Of a stretch of DNA of 64,000 nucleotides, positions 1 through 14,900 are shown piece after piece. Source of the stretch: Euborellia annulipes (Eukaryota > Arthropoda > Insecta > Dermaptera > Anisolabididae); NCBI GenBank assembly GCA_023213315.1, contig JAKCPI010006106.1, positions 1 to 64,000 of the forward strand, read 5' to 3'. Both the position numbers and the translations under genes were made by a program. The first letter of the stretch is position 1. The number at the start of each line of letters is the position of its first letter. The notes beneath the pieces were generated by a model, which had not been told where the DNA came from, did not search any database, and was given only the letters and a program-made list of their open reading frames with translations.

Positions 1-80
1 CTGGCTCTTTCCCTCCATGAAGGCCAGCTGGAGGGGGAATTTCCCTCCCTCCCTTCCTCACTCTCTCTCTCCCTCTTCCA
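1..80. repeat. CT-rich simple sequence
   Basis: Pyrimidine-rich low-complexity tract (CCCTCCCTCCCTTCC, then CTCTCTCTCTC) at the window edge. No coding signal. Confidence 0.7.
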
Positions 81-383
81 AAAAGCAAAGAACTTATTTG
101 CATGTCACTTTTGGATATGTTAATATATGGATTTAATAAAGACAGTAATATTTATGTAACGAATACTCGAATCAAAATTACTTAGAATCAAGAAAAAATG
201 GAATTATAATGTTTTATCTAATCATAAAATTTTTTTTTAAATTAATATATAAACATTTATTATGAGTAGTGAGTATTAAAGGCCATACAGCCTGATTTGT
301 CAGGCCAACTAGTCAGGCAGGCGGTACTAGAGACGGGTAGTGGCTTATACGGTTGAATAAATTATAAAAAAATAATTATGAAT

Positions 384-642
384 CAGGGGCGTATATAGGG
401 GGGGGCGAGGGGACCCGGACCCCCCCCCCGAAATTTCCCAAACACATATACATATAGATATATAGGGATATACAGACATCAGCGCAACAAATTTTTCCGC
501 AGGGTAGAAAACTTTGAAGAATGTTCCGCAAAAAATTTCGTGTGAAAAAAAATTTAGTTTCTTAAAAAAAATTTCCGTAGAAAAATTTTTGAGTTCAAGC
601 CCCCCCCCCCCCCCCCGAAAAAAATTTCTATATACGCCCCTG
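384..642. mobile_element. hAT-type MITE, CAGGGGCGTATATA family, copy 1
   Basis: The ends are CAGGGGCGTATATA and TATATACGCCCCTG (inverted). Flanking 8-mers TTATGAAT and TTATGACT differ at one base. Inside are a G-run, CCGAAATTTCCCAAACAC, and a C-run at the right. It has no coding capacity. The apparent reading frame across it is an accident of the element. The same family recurs at 7339-7582 and, decayed, near 37972-38064. Confidence 0.85.
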
Positions 643-660
643 TTATGACTCACTTACAAA

Positions 661-1090
661 AAAATCTGGTGTGGCTAGTCACACAGCACACAACTTTCTC
701 TTACAGTCGGTATTTGAAAGTTGTGTTCTGTACTTGTCAAATCAGCTTTTTTTTTGAGTCGACATATATTTAGTTTTCAGGCAAAACTTGATAGAAATCA
801 AGAGGTAAAATTTATAAACATGGAAAATTTTTTTTATTTTGTTACCACGACATTTAGTATCCTATCTTTCCTTAGAAGTACAAAGGTAAACTGTGCACTT
901 TTGGGGCAAAATGAGAATATACGTTTTAATGAGCATCTAAATTGATTTTTGAATTTTAATCAAAATCGTTAGAGCGAATTTTGAGAAAATGAAAAAAAAA
1001 TCAAAAAAAAAAAAGTACACCAATAAAGTAGACTACTAGTACTCTTTGGCCGATTTTGATTAAAAGGTTTTTCTCATGCCTCGGGGGTGT
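661..1090 (+). repeat. Dispersed AATCTGGTGTGAC repeat, copy 1
   Basis: Starts with AATCTGGTGTGGC, a hairpin-like end (661-750), then the shared body: the GTTACCACGAC block, AGTACAAAGGTAAA, AGAATATACGTTTTAA, CAAAATCGTTAGAGCG, and AGTACTAGTAC at the 3' side. The family is described under the longest copy (39532-40150). Confidence 0.75.
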
Positions 1091-2829
1091 GCCATTATTT
1101 TATGACCATTAGAGATGAGCTACTACTCCTTTATGGTTTAAGAGACCAACACTTGCTAAAGTTTCATAATGAATATTATATATTTTAAGAATTTGTCCCC
1201 AGTAATTAATCGAAAAAATTAATGAGATAATAAAAAATTCAACCTGTGCAGCTCAAGAGGAGATTGCATTTATAATAATTTTTTTTTTTTGTTAATTGTA
1301 AAATCAGAAGTTTGAATGGAAAGTGATAAACAAAATAATATGCTGTTGAAATTAACTTCCTTCTTGAATTCTAAATATAAGGTGATGAAAGAGACGTATT
1401 TATTTATTTATTTTTAAATCCTAATGGAAGATATATGGATATTATGGAAAGTACCAGTAATGTTTGGAGTGACCCAATTACAAGTCCTTCAGAAAGCCTC
1501 TCTTGCCTTGTCCTCCTTACAAAATGACTAATAGTTGTGATAAAATAGTTTTAGAGAATTATTTAAATAGTATTATACTAAATTTTAGATTGTCAGTTAC
1601 AAAAATGAACTATCATTTTTTTTGAATGCTAATCGGATAAGCTGCAGATTAATCGAGTTGCTACACTGATCAAGATCAAATCCCACTTTCCGTGAAAATT
1701 TTCAAAAATTGCCAATGTCCCCTCCTCTGTTATTGGAGTAATAATAAAAGAATTAAACTAGCCGATGCCAGTGAAGAGATCCCAGGAGTATGAAGAGATA
1801 ACGAGAAGTTTTTTCGCCATTATGAAAAAAGTGAATGTTTAATTTAGAATTAGTAAAAAAAAAATTTTTATATTTTCATAATAAAGCCCTTTTTTTATAG
1901 AATTATCTAAAACATTTTTTTAGCCAACGTCAAAAATATAATAAAATTTTATCGATAAGATTATGTTGTCTGTCGGTGAGATTAAGTAGTGTGCTGTGCG
2001 ACCAGTCACACCATTTACTGAGTCAGAAAAAGACATTGTTGGATAATTTTTTTACTTGAACCAGATGTTTTGCAACTCCTTTTGCCTATTAATATACTAG
2101 AATCTTCAATTATTTTTTGGATGACCTTATTTTGCCTACTTAAAAACGACCTGAGAGAAAGGAAAGGACCTAATCCCTCCTTTAGTAATGTCCTTGACCT
2201 TCCAAGTTAAAAGAAGTTTGATTCTCCTTCAACTCCCTTATTAAAATAAGCTAGCGCCTTCAAGGCACGCTTCTGTCCTTTCATATTGGTCAGTTTGGTT
2301 GCCAGCCTATCAGGGGTATTCATTTTCCTGCATAACAAGGGGCCCAGCAATACGCAATGCTTTTCAATTCAATACATATATTCATTTAAGCTATTGTTTA
2401 TGATGAGTAGTTGTTTTTAACAGTAGATTCACAACTAATTGAAATATCCGGGGAATAATACACCAGCCTTGATGAGCCTCTCACATTGCAGATACTCGAC
2501 CGGCATCGGTTTCCGTAAAAAATCTGGAAAAATTAGTTCTTTTTCAAATATTTTGAATGGAAGTAATCATCAAACCATTTTTTTATACTGAAAATGACCG
2601 CAGGTCGAAGTATAAGCAAAATAAAATGTGAAAGTGGCCTACCAAGGCTAATGTATTATTCTCCGAAAATTCCTAATGTATTTATTTCGTTCAGCGATAA
2701 TTTTTTAAAGTAACATAAAAAATATTAATTAATAAAAGGATATATTCAAGGTGAAGGAATTTTAATCTTATCTAGGTGATCTAGAAAGGAATAGATAACA
2801 CGCTGTCCATTTCACAAAACAAAAGAATT
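1091..2829. other. Gene-less AT-rich stretch
   Basis: No convincing exon, RNA gene or bounded element seen. At 1980-2020 there is a decayed fragment of the dispersed repeat end (TGTGCTGTGCGACCAGTCACACC). Confidence 0.4.
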
Positions 2830-3087
2830 GTTTCTTTTTTTTTTAGGTTTTTACAATATTTTCCACTGGATGTCGCCCATATGTCAAATGGTCTGGGCGC
2901 CAGACAAAGAGAGAGGGATGGCTACCAGCCAGCCAAAAGAGAGACAGAGAAAGAGATAGGGAAGAAGGAGAGGGAGCATGTTTGGTTGCTGAGCAGTCAG
3001 TCAGTCAGACACAGTCAGTCAGAAGACTAGTCGCAGTTGATTGTGTGTATGAGTGTGTGTGTTTGTGCGAGTTGAGACTGTCAAACG
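2830..3087 (+). promoter_or_regulatory. Putative MFSD8 core promoter and 5' leader
   Basis: This is a GC-richer island in AT-rich DNA. It holds a GTCTGG-GCG-CCAGAC hairpin (about 2891-2905), a purine run (GAGAGACAGAGAAAGAG), and repeated TCAGTC between 2996 and 3020; TCAGT is the arthropod initiator consensus. A TG-rich leader follows. An in-frame TGA at 3073-3075 makes ATG 3088 the first start in frame, with A at -3 and G at +4. The exact start site cannot be read from sequence. Confidence 0.5.
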
Positions 3088-3104
3088 ATGGACATCCCTG
3101 ACAG
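3088..3104 (+). CDS. MFSD8: MFSD8 coding exon 1 (17 nt, probable)
   Basis: ATG starts a 17-nt coding piece (MDIPD plus two bases) followed by the strong donor GTAAGA at 3105. Joined to 46487 it reads MDIPDRDESGMATIRR with no break. Phase agreement alone has a one-in-three chance of being accidental, but the start context, the donor and the promoter-like DNA upstream add support. If this is wrong, translation would begin at ATG 46500, with an upstream non-coding exon still needed because 46487 follows a good acceptor. Confidence 0.6.
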
Positions 3105-6100
3105 GTAAGACATTATCATCACTCAAATTATTGTTATAATAAACTTTCTTGACCTTAACAAGGTATTATTTATATTTTACTGATAATTTGATATCTCAAA
3201 ATAGAGATTTTTGCGCAGATTTCACAGTTAGAGAATTCGTATTTAATGAAAAATTTGGATGTGCCGAGAATCAAATAGTTTTGATGTTACACCAGCAAAA
3301 TTATTTATTTTTATAACATCATTTTTCTGGACAAAGTTTGTAGTTTTAAAAATCCAAGATGTGATTATTTCACAATTAAAGAAACATACAAAAATAAATA
3401 AAGTTTGCTTGTCCCAAGTTAGAATCTGGTAACACTAACTTGGGACATTGTTGATTTTCCATATTGGGGCATGTTGAAACTTTGTTTATCCAGCTTGGAA
3501 CATCAATAATGTTCCTTAAATTAAAATTGTTTGAGTGGATTAGATTCACAATAGTCAAAATACTGAACAGCAACAAACAACAACCAGATTTATTAATTTA
3601 TTTTTGTTTTAGTCATTTTCGGCATTGGAGGACATTTCTATTTATTTCAATTGTTTGACTGTATACTAAAAAACAGTTTGTACTATCAATGTTTTGTATA
3701 CTTAGAGATTTTTTAACTTATTCAAACCGTGAGTGAATTAGAGCCGGCTAAAAATTTTATATTCAAAAGGAGATATGATTCAGGGCGCAGATATTTTGAA
3801 GGGTCTTTCTGGACAAAGAACATTGTAAGATCATTTCTTCTTTTGAATGTTCAGAAATCATACCGCTCTCTAAAAATTTGAGTTTTTATTCTAAAAATCA
3901 GTGGTTCACATACGGACAAGAACCCCTTAAAAGAATATTACAAACATAATAATTTGAGCTACATTAGTAAGTCGTTTATATCAGCTCTAAATTATAAGGG
4001 AACTAGATTAGGATAATGGCTATTGCAAGTCAAGTAAAATACAAAATAATTAATTTCTCAGTGAAATTTCGAGGACTCCTAAAACCTCTAGGGATGAGAT
4101 TACCCCCCGGGCACCCGGCAGGGGGGGGGGGGATGAACCCACCTGTTGGAAACCGTTGCTCTAAATGATAAAAAAAATTATTGTACAAAGCTTAGGCTCG
4201 TATCAGGAAGCTAAACAGGAAGAGGGACCAAATTTTTATATAATTGTATTTTTTTTTGTAAAAATTTTATATTGGGGGCTAATGATAAGAAAATGAAAAA
4301 AAAGGAGAATTTTACTTTGATTTTTTTACCATGAATAAAATACTGTATCTTATCCATATAATTAAACAATTTAATATTTGAATTAAGAAATTCCTTAAGA
4401 AGAAATTTTATATTAAAAAGAATACTAAATCAAGATATTCCTTAGGAGTGTTTTTGAAACAGCTCTTGAATTATTCATTATTGTATCGATGATTTGTTAT
4501 TTTCTTTTATTGTATGTTAGTAAATATTTAGGCCCTTAGTAATTTTAGGGAATTTTTTTTTTTTTCAAATTTGATGATCTAAAGATAGGACTTCTTTGTA
4601 TTTAATAATGAAATTTAAAATTTACACCATTAAGATAACCTTTAATCCGAACATTCATTCATAAAAAATTGAGATAGACTATGTTATTCAATTTTTTCAC
4701 TTAATTATTTTTATCGTTGCAATAGCTACGTTCGTTTCGAAATTTTATCTTTTAATAGCTAACTTACTTTATGAGAAAGTATGGTCTTTTTTGTCTTTGG
4801 GAAAAGGAGGTCATGTAGTTGAGAACTGAAAACTATCGGGCTTAGAATAGGGCCAGTTTAAGCATTTAAATTAAAAATTTTATTTTTTAAATCAAATTTT
4901 TTAAATAATCTCTATATGAAATTGCATGTCTGTCTGTCCATCTGTCAAACTTTACTTGGCTAACTACCGGTTTAGGAATTTTGAAATTAAGTCTTCTCTC
5001 TTTATAGAGAAGGTTATGTAGAGTAGAAAAAATACTCGGACCCCAATCCCTTAAAAAACTTTTGAAAATTCCGGGAAATTGAGAAAATATGGAGCCTTCC
5101 AGGTCCCCCGGAAGATAGCTGGTCCTATGCCCCCCTCCCCCAGCGAGGATGGCTGGTCCCATGGCCCACCCCAGCCAAATTCTCTAGACACGTCCATGAT
5201 TATAGAGCCTAAAAATAAAATAATTAAATCAAATGAAAAAAAAGTTAATTAAATTTTTTTTGACCTGCCTAGGAATATATAGATAGATTTTTATAAAATA
5301 CATATAATCAAATAAATATATTTTAACAAATACAAATAATGTAATTTTTTTAAAGATAAGTGAGATTTATATATTTATTAATGAGCCAGATTTGTATATT
5401 TATTAAGTGTGAGGGTTCGCCACAGACAGGCCCGAGCTAGTTGCTGTTAGGAGACCGAAAGAGGGCGGCGCAGCAAGTATTTTAATAATAATTATAAATC
5501 TTTATTTTACTTACATATTATGAAAGCAAAATTCTGATTGTTGATGACTTAGGCTTAATCGTGAAGAAGTCAGAGAAACAAGTGCAGCCAAATTTGTGAT
5601 GAAATTCCGCCTATTAATGATGTAGATTTCTGACGTTGTAGAGAAATTCTGAAACAAAAGAGAAGATAAATTTAATAAATTTCAATAAGGATTTTTTTTT
5701 TTAGAAATAGAAGAAAAAAATTGGGTGTTAGGGTGGCACTAGCCTGAAATAGATTACGATCATTGATTATTACGATAAAATTTTATAAAAATCATAAAAT
5801 AAAAATAAAAAATTAGTCCAGATTTTTTTTTAAGTGCCCCCTTTATTTAATAAATAAAATTAAAATCTTTTTGAAATTGAAAAAAAAAAAATCCAAATTT
5901 GTTTTGTTTTGGATTTATTTTTTCAATCTAAATAATCGAATTAAATATTCAAATGAATTGAATTTGAATATGAAAGGTAGCCTTCGGAAAGCCTTAGAGA
6001 CAAACAAGTTTCTATATGAGACGACCTCACCTAACTACCATACGTAAACTCTCATCCTTTTAAATATTTTATTGCTGACAACGAAATAAGGAAGCGTTAA

Positions 6101-8961
6101 GTCATTATTAAAAAAAAAAAAAAAAAAAAAAAAAATGGTGAATGAAAGCGAATTGAAAAGATCATCTGTTTTTTGTTTATAAGTAGAGAAAGAAGAAACA
6201 AGTGTAATGGAATAATTAAATACAAAGATTTTAAACTATTATAGTAACACAAGTTGGAATAAAACCAAATAAAAATTTTTGTGGTTTCATTAATTAAATT
6301 CAATAACTAATGGAACCTGATAAAATAATACCAATAATTATTAACAAAATTTTAATCAAAATATTTATGAAATTTTATAAAAATTATTTGGGGGTAGGGA
6401 ACGAGATCTGCGCCTGATCATACACTTTAGGTGGTAATTTATAGCCAAAGTGATTGCAAATGTACGGAGATAAAATACGCTAATGATAGGTGATGATAGT
6501 TAATAGGCTACATGTATTTGAATGAATAAAGAAGAAAATTATTTTATAAAAATAGAAAAATTACATGGATCTGTTTTTTCCTTCATTATATAAAATATTT
6601 AATAATTTTTTTTTAATGCTTTTATTTAAATTGAACTAAAGAGAGAAATAATTTCATTTTTGTTGTTAAAATTGTTGATTGAATATTTAAATAATTAAAA
6701 TAAAAGCGTCTTTGGGGCGCTCTTTGATAGTTTAAGAAAATTTGTCTATTCTTAGATCCTCTGAAGACCCTCGGAGCGCTCCACGCTTTTATTTTAAGGA
6801 CCGCGTCTCGAAAAACCGTTAGGGCACAATTGACTACCGAGTTACTCTAGGCGGCAAGAGATGGTGTTAGTTTTTCCCATAGGAATACAAGGGATTTTTT
6901 CTATTTCATTTGAAAGAATCCAGCTAATTAATTAAGGGTAGAAAATTAATTATTTTTTAACACAATGATTACTAATTTAAATATCTATAAGATATAGAGC
7001 GAATTTTTTAAAAATATCTTTTATTTAATGCGATTAATCTAAAAAAAAAATTTATTTTTTCGAAAATCAAAAAAAGGGCTTCTATAAGTTGTAGACATTT
7101 TAAATAGCTTTAATTTAAAAAAAAAAAAATTGAGGTCTATAGCTTCAAAATTGTGACCGCTGGAATCTCCCAAAATTAGCACCCTGAGACGCGCACCTCA
7201 AGTCATAAATATTCAAAAATTCTAAAAACAAAAATTATTTCCCTCTTTTAGTTGAATTTAATTAAAATTAATTTCTTTTTATTATATTTTTTTTATTTGA
7301 AACTTTTTTAGTCTTTTTAATTAGAAATAGGCCTATTACAGGGGCGTATTTATGGGGAGGCCGAGGGGCCCGGGCCCCCGAAATTTCCCAAACACATATA
7401 CATATATAGGGATATACAGACATAAGCGCAACAAATTTTTCCGCAGGATGGACAACTTTGGTTCCGCAATAGAAAAATGGTCCGCAAAATTTCGTGTGAA
7501 AAAATATAGTTTTTAAAAAAATTTTCCGCAGAAAAATTTTTGAGTTCGGCCCCCCCCGAAAAAATTTCTATATACGCCCCTGGCCTATTAAAATAATGAA
7601 CCAGAAATATAAAGTTTCAGATCTCTAGTTGATCGTGACGTCTTTTGAAAATTGATTATTTCGCGTAGAGTTTTAAATAAAGTACCATATTAGTTTGGTC
7701 TATTGTGGTTTAATTTTAATATAATGTGTTGAGATCTGAAATTACTCTAAATAGGAGGTTTCCTGACCTCTAGCTCATCGGGAATCAAAATTTAATGAGG
7801 TGAATAAAATTCAGATATAATCGATAAAAAAATGACTAATTGTTCATCTAATTTTGCATAAAATCAACTTTTTAATGGGCCCTTTACCCGTGGCTCAGAG
7901 AGAAGACACTTGCTTCACACGCCGGGGTCCCGGGTTCGCTTCCCGTCCCAAGCGAGAAAAATGTATTTCATTTGATTTGACTACAAATCATTTGAAATAT
8001 AAATAGAGATGGGGTCTAAATGGCCTTAGATGCCGAAAAAAAACCTTAAAAAAAACTTTTTAATGGAAAATATTAATTAACCTTGAACAAGGACTGATTT
8101 AGAAAAATATAATTATTTAAAACTTCGATATCAACAATTGTTTTAAAAATGTAATTATGTTTTGAATGATAACCTATATTTGAATAATAAAAATTTTATG
8201 GACATCGTACATAGGCTATTAGAAACACGATATAAATTGGTGTTAGATTAATTTAAATGAATTGATAAATAAAAGTCATATCTTAAAAAAAGGGGCTAAT
8301 TTTTTTTTTTTTTTTTTTTTCAATTTTATTTATTTTGCCCTTTTCAGTCAACAACCTAACATAGGCCTATATAAAAGAAAATATCCGAATTTCTGTCTTC
8401 AGCTCCTATAAATAAACGAAAATCTCAGTATAGATGCAAAATCAACGGCAATCAACATTCAAATTTTTTAATTAAAGGGGGTGTAAAAATTTTTAATAAT
8501 AAAATTTCATTATTTTGGGTGTTTCTCCATTTCAACAATCAGACTTCTGAGTGTAGTGGCAATTAACAATTTTTTTTTTTGCATGTTATTTGAAGTTTTT
8601 GTAAGTGGTCTATTTAATTTTTATCAAGTAATTTTATTATCTTTTTTTTTTTGAAATTTTTTGTATATCTTGTTATTTTTTGGTTTGGTCTAATTTGAGT
8701 TGAGAGAGGGGAACGAGAGGGTTTTGGCTATAAAATTTTAACAAGTAGATTGGAAGAATTGTAAAAGCGAATGAATTTTAGTTGGTAGAAATGCTGTAAA
8801 AGGATAAACGTAAATGAACTTTCGTTTTCAAGAAATTAGCAATCCAAGTAATTAGAATTTCACGGCAAGTTTCTTTTTTTTTTTTTTTTAAAAAACTTCC
8901 CCCTTTTTCCCCTCCCCCCTCCTTTTTGGTGGGGTTATTTTTATGGGGGTTTTTGGGGGGG

Positions 8962-8995
<34 letters not shown>

Positions 8996-11900
8996 GCGCA
9001 AGTTAAATACATATTAGAATAACTCTAATATCAACAAAGCATGGTGACAGAGTTGGATAAACTGTTAAATTTGACGCCAATTGAAATCTCTCAATTTAAT
9101 TTTACTTTCTCTTGTGTTAATAAAATATAGAGAGAAAGTATTTCAAAAAAATTTAAGAGGAGATTTTGATGAAAATACACGTTCTGCACCCGAAAAGGGT
9201 AATTTAAATAATAATAAACTGAACTGTCGGAAACTAAATATATGTCTATAATTAAACGGGTATTTATTAATTCATATACCGGAAAAAAGTAAGAGCCGCC
9301 GGGAGTTGAACCACGGATCCTCCAATTTGTACTCGAAGTGCCCTTGGTTCAACTCCCAGCGGCACTCTGTTACTTTTTTCGGATATATCAATATTTAATC
9401 ATATAAATTATATACGCGATATATATAATATTCTTAAATATTATATATAATTTCTTATTTATTAAATATATGTCGAAACAAAAAAATCTGGAGTGACCGA
9501 CACTACTAGGGGTGATCGATTATGGAAAAAAAAATAATCGATTAAATCCATTCGACATTCGACAAATCAGTCCATTTTTCTATTAAATCCATTTCAATCG
9601 ACCTTTTTTTACTTTCTCATACCCTATATGGACCCTGTTATGCAATGGTGTGTCAAAGACCAAACATCGAGTTTTGAGAAAATCAACATTAAAGTTTTTT
9701 GTTTTCATTGGATTATATATAATTTTTCTTGTCAATTGTGCAAGTAACATTAAATATAAATTTTTTTAGGACATATTTCATAAAAAATACTATTAATTAA
9801 AGCATTTGAAACAATATTCCGTGCTTAATTCAATTTTGAATTTTTTGGTCTTTGACACACCATTGCATAACAGGGTCCATATATGAAATATATAGAGATA
9901 AAGTATTGTATTCATTGTTATTGGGAAATAATTGATTATTTTTTTTAATAATCGATTATTTTGCACAGCCCTAAACAGTACATAACTTTCAATATATACG
10001 CCAGCGTCAGAGGATAAAATTCTAATTTAGTTTTTTCTAATTAATAGCAAGGTTAATAACATTTGTTAATTCCAATTTACATATTATTCCATAATATATT
10101 CATCTAAAATAATTATCACTTATACTCCCGTTACTTGGAGCAAATTTGAACCTGATTTTTGACTTTTAGACTTTGTTTTAAAATCCTTTGTCTCAAATTA
10201 TATTATTCATTCGTTGGCTGGTTTTTCTATCATAAGAAATACAATTATACCTAAACAAACAGATCAAAGTCCACATAGCTTCAGGTCTAAATGTAGTCAT
10301 GCAAGGAAACATTAAATGTCTGGCTATAATTTAATGTCTATCTTGCTTGCATCATTCGAATGTTTTTGAGATTCATGCTAAGTAAATAGATGAAATGTTT
10401 TTTTGTAAATAATAAAAATTTTAATAGTTTAATTCATTATCACCCAAACTTTACTAATTTTTACTTTCTCTTACCTATATGTATATGTTTATATAAATAG
10501 AGAGCAAGTATTGGTTTCATGTCAAAAATTTGATATCGAGATTTTGATGGATATACACGTTTTGAGGTCTCCTGAATCCAAAAAAGTGGTTTCGCGACAT
10601 GGTCTGTCTGTGTGTGTCTGTACCCAATTTAAAGCATGAAGGAATTGATCTAGGTGGTTGAAATTTTATATTTAAGTTAGACACCCACCTAGGGCGTGAA
10701 AATAAGCTTTTGATCAAAATTGGCCAAAAACTACTAGTACTTTATTAATGTCTTTTTCAGTTTTTTTCGATTTTCTCAAAATTCGCTCCAAAGATTTTGA
10801 TTAAAATTCAAAAATCAATTATTTTTTAGATATTCTTTAAAATGTATATTCTCATTTTGACATTGAAATCTTCTGAAGACCACTTTACTCTTGTACTTCA
10901 TAGGAAAGATAGGAGAAATGGTTGCGATGGTAACAAAATATAAATATTTTCCCATATGTGTCAACACGAAAAATCTATTCTATTCTATTATTGAAGGTAA
11001 GAGAAAGTTGTGTGCTGTGCAACAGTCACACCAGATTTTAGAGCTAAGGTTGATGTCCTAATAATTCGTAATCAGAGAGCTACTAATTATTTTAGATAAA
11101 TACGAACACCCAAGGGTAGATCCAGAGGACTTTTTTGAAGGGGGAGGGGTAATTTTTGCCTGGTGTGACTGGTCGCACATCAAACAACTTTCTATTCTAA
11201 ATTCTATTCTTTAGTTGCCAATCACATTTTATGTGCCGGAATAGAAGATTTGAACACACACCCATTTTGAGAGGCCCGCTTTTTTCGAATCAGGGACCCT
11301 CAAAACGAGTATTTCCTTCATTATCCTCGACATCCAATTAAAAGGGAGGAGTGGCTGGTCAATCAACATGAAACTATTAGATCCCGAGCTAAAACAAATA
11401 TTGACTGATTTAATAAATAGGCTTACAAAAAGTGAGGGCAATAGACTTATTTAAGTCCTATAAATAAATGTTAACAAGTAGAGAAAATTCAACACATTAC
11501 TGCTACGACAGAGGCCAAGGGCTCTAACTAAATATAAATATTTATATAAAATTTTGCTCGATTTGTTTATTTCCAATACGCTATTATGATAAGAAAAAGG
11601 CTGACAAAGAAATATAAGACATATCATATAAAGATAATTAAATTATTTATATTTAAAATAAAATAAGTAGCTTATAAATAAACATGTTATCAATTGTTTT
11701 ATTTTATTTTAATATAAGTAACGAAAGCAAATTACTCATCACAAAGGATACTTGATTGTCAGAATGCCCTCAATTTTTTTGAATATTAATTAATTTAAAA
11801 ATAAAAAATAAATGTGTTTTGTAGGTACTAAAACTCTTTGTCTGGATAAACACCAACAATAAAAACTACTCTATATTCCATTGTTACACCGTCTTTCCGG

Positions 11901-14900
11901 GATTTAATGAGACTCTAGAAAATTACAAAGCGTTTATTATTTTGATTTTTTATTCTTGTTTATTCAAAATAGTGGCGGTTAAAGTCCTTTGGAGGACCGG
12001 GATGTTATGCCGATTTCAATTTAGAAAATAGCCAGAAGTCGCATGGAGCCAAATCAGGTGAATATGGTGGATGATCGATAATGATGCTTTTTTTGGTCAA
12101 TAATTTCCGAACCATGATGGTTTTTGAGAAGGTGCATTATCGTGCAACAAATAGAAACTGTCTAAATCTCGATATTCCTGTTGAACTCGTCGATTTCTGG
12201 CCCACATTCGTTGTAGAACTCCGCTGCGTTCACCGTCTGATCTTCTGGGACGAATTCACTGTAATTTGAACCCTTTTCGACCATCCCAGCCAATGAATAT
12301 AAAAAATGTTTCATGTTGAACGATTCCAGCGCTGTATTTACTCAGGAGATTATTTTGAATAAACAAGTATAAAAAAATCAAAATAATAAACGCTTTGTAT
12401 TTTTTTTTTTTTTTTTAGATCAGTCTCATTGAATCTGGAACAGACTGTGAAATGCCAACAATGGAAACTATTCTATATTCCATGTTGGTATTTATTCAGA
12501 CAAAGATTTTTATTTTTTGTTGTAGGTAATACAACACACTAAATTTGCATTTGATTTATATTTTTTAATTAATTAATAATTAATATTCAAAAATTCTTGT
12601 AATTGATTTATATTACAGTATATTTATTATTCAATCTTGATGATGTTTTGTACAATATAATAAAGATAAAGTTATTTTTCTTAAATTTCTGAAGAATTTT
12701 AAATATGAAACAAAAAAATATTTGACTCTTATCACTTTTGGCTGAATGATGTGATAAGCCCTCTCGAGTTGTTTTGGTTAGCTATTGCCCTCCAGGCACG
12801 AGTGTAGGCGTCTTTTCCTTATCAATTCTATTTTTTTAGATCCGCTCTTAGAAATTAATTTAATTATATAATTAAGTAAATAATAAAAAATAAATAAATT
12901 GTTTATAAAAAGTAAATGGGAGTAATAGTGTTTTTGTTTCATTTCTCTGAGTGGAAATTTAACAAAGTATTGAAGCAATAATTGCCATTATCATACTATA
13001 AATATAATATAAAGCGCTAGCGGCTGACTTCCTGTCCCTGTGTGTATGTGCCTGTTAGGGCTATGATTGGCCAGAAAAAAGAAGGTGGAGTTAGAGAGGA
13101 AAATATAAAACTAATTATGAGAGGGAAATTTAAAACCTTATAATTTTTGAACCTTTTAAAACCTTCCCGAGGGAAGAGTCTCTTTTAGTTCAACTCGCTT
13201 AGAAATATTAATTAATTATGCTAGTATATTCTGAGAGAAGAAAGGAGACAAGACAAGAAAAAATAGGAAGTTTTTAAATCTAATCTAGTGATGTGAGTAT
13301 TGTTGATTCATCGTATATTTGGCTAATCAACTAAATAGATAATCACTTCAATAAATCAGATAAAATGTTAATGTAATAGACTGAAAATTTAGTTAGAAAG
13401 ATTTAAAGATAAATGAAGGAGGTCCTGAAAAATTTTGAATTTTTCCAAATTTTTTTTTTTAACTCGCACTTTTTTCTCATTCACACAGTCTTTTCGGCAA
13501 CTTAGGCCATTTAAGGCTTTTACGATATCCGTTATTGATTAATATACATATTGGGGTCCAGGCATTCTTATTTAAGCCATTTGGTATCCAAATGGCTTAA
13601 ATAAAATCATAGGTCTGCCTGGGATCCGAACCCTCGACCCTCGGTATAGAAGGTTAGCACGCTAACCCCTACACCAAGCTTTTCCAAATTTGAATAGGAT
13701 CTAGTGATGTGAGTATTGTTGATAAAACTTTCAAACTATGTATTATATTAACTATTTAATTTAATTTTTGAAGTGATTATTGATTATCTATTTAGTTAAT
13801 AAGCATGTGATTAGACGTTTTATCTGATTTTCCAATTCAAAAATTTTGCCTTTGATATGCGAATTATATGTAATCAGAGAGGGAGGTGTTCGGGGTATCT
13901 AGGAGAGAATTTTCTGATAGAAAAAATTTAAAATTAGAGAAGGAAAAGTCTATACTCTGGAGTAAATCTTGTGACTCTGTATAGAGTGGAACAAAGATCA
14001 AGTTTAACTTTATTTATAATCTTTTATAATTATTTGGAAAATTCTTTTATTTTATAAAAAAAATTTTTTAATGATTTAAAAATAAGATTTATCTAATCCA
14101 ATTTTTCCATATCTTTCGATAAATAAACTGAGTTATTTTTATATTCTATCTAGTCTAGAAAACTTATCTACTTAAATAATATAAAATATTTGGAGAAATA
14201 TTTTTATAGGTCATACGAACATTCTATAAATATATATACAAATATCGTACTTATTTAAGTTAATATCAATTAAATCAAAGTCAGGGCCGTTCCTGGGTAT
14301 GTTGTCGCCTCCGTGCCAGGTCATTTTTGGCGCCCCCCCCCCCCCCCAACTAAATTATGAAAAAAAAATTTTTTTAAAGTGATTAGACCTGTACTGATTT
14401 TCAAGTTTGGCGAATGCTACGGTAGCTTAGATTTTGATAATTCTTTCTTTCCTCCACGCGAACTATCACTATCCTCTTTTTCATAGAGAAGGAAAATAAA
14501 AAAATATTCATTAATAAAAAAATATTTATTTATTCAAATTACCTCCTAGCTCAATTCTTTCATGATTTCAAATGAACTCTGTGTGTGTGTCTGCTTATTA
14601 CTGAACACAGACGAAAACACATTGTTTAAATGAAAGCATAAAAGGATTGAGCTAGGAGGTTGAAATTTTATATTTAAGTTAGGCACCGTTTCGGACACTC
14701 AAAATAAGCTTTTGAACAAAATCGGCCAAAAAGTACTAGTACTTTACTGATGTACTTTTTCAGTTTTTTTCAATTTTCTCAAAATTCGCTCCAACGATTT
14801 TTATTAAAATTCATAAATCAATTATTTTTTAGATGCTCTTTAAAATGTATATTTTCATTTTGCCCTTGAAACCTTTTTAACATGTAAAACTATATATTGA

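Noticed and set aside
345..653. A 102-codon minus-strand frame
   Set aside because: It coincides with a hAT MITE having inverted ends and an 8-bp near-duplication; poly-G coding is an artefact of the C-run.
7891..7950. A functional tRNA gene
   Set aside because: A and B boxes are present, but no closing acceptor stem; the sequence continues into a tail shared with other copies, so it is a SINE.
13020..13110. A second promoter with an inverted CCAAT
   Set aside because: A lone CCAAT with no nearby exon or initiator; too weak to call.
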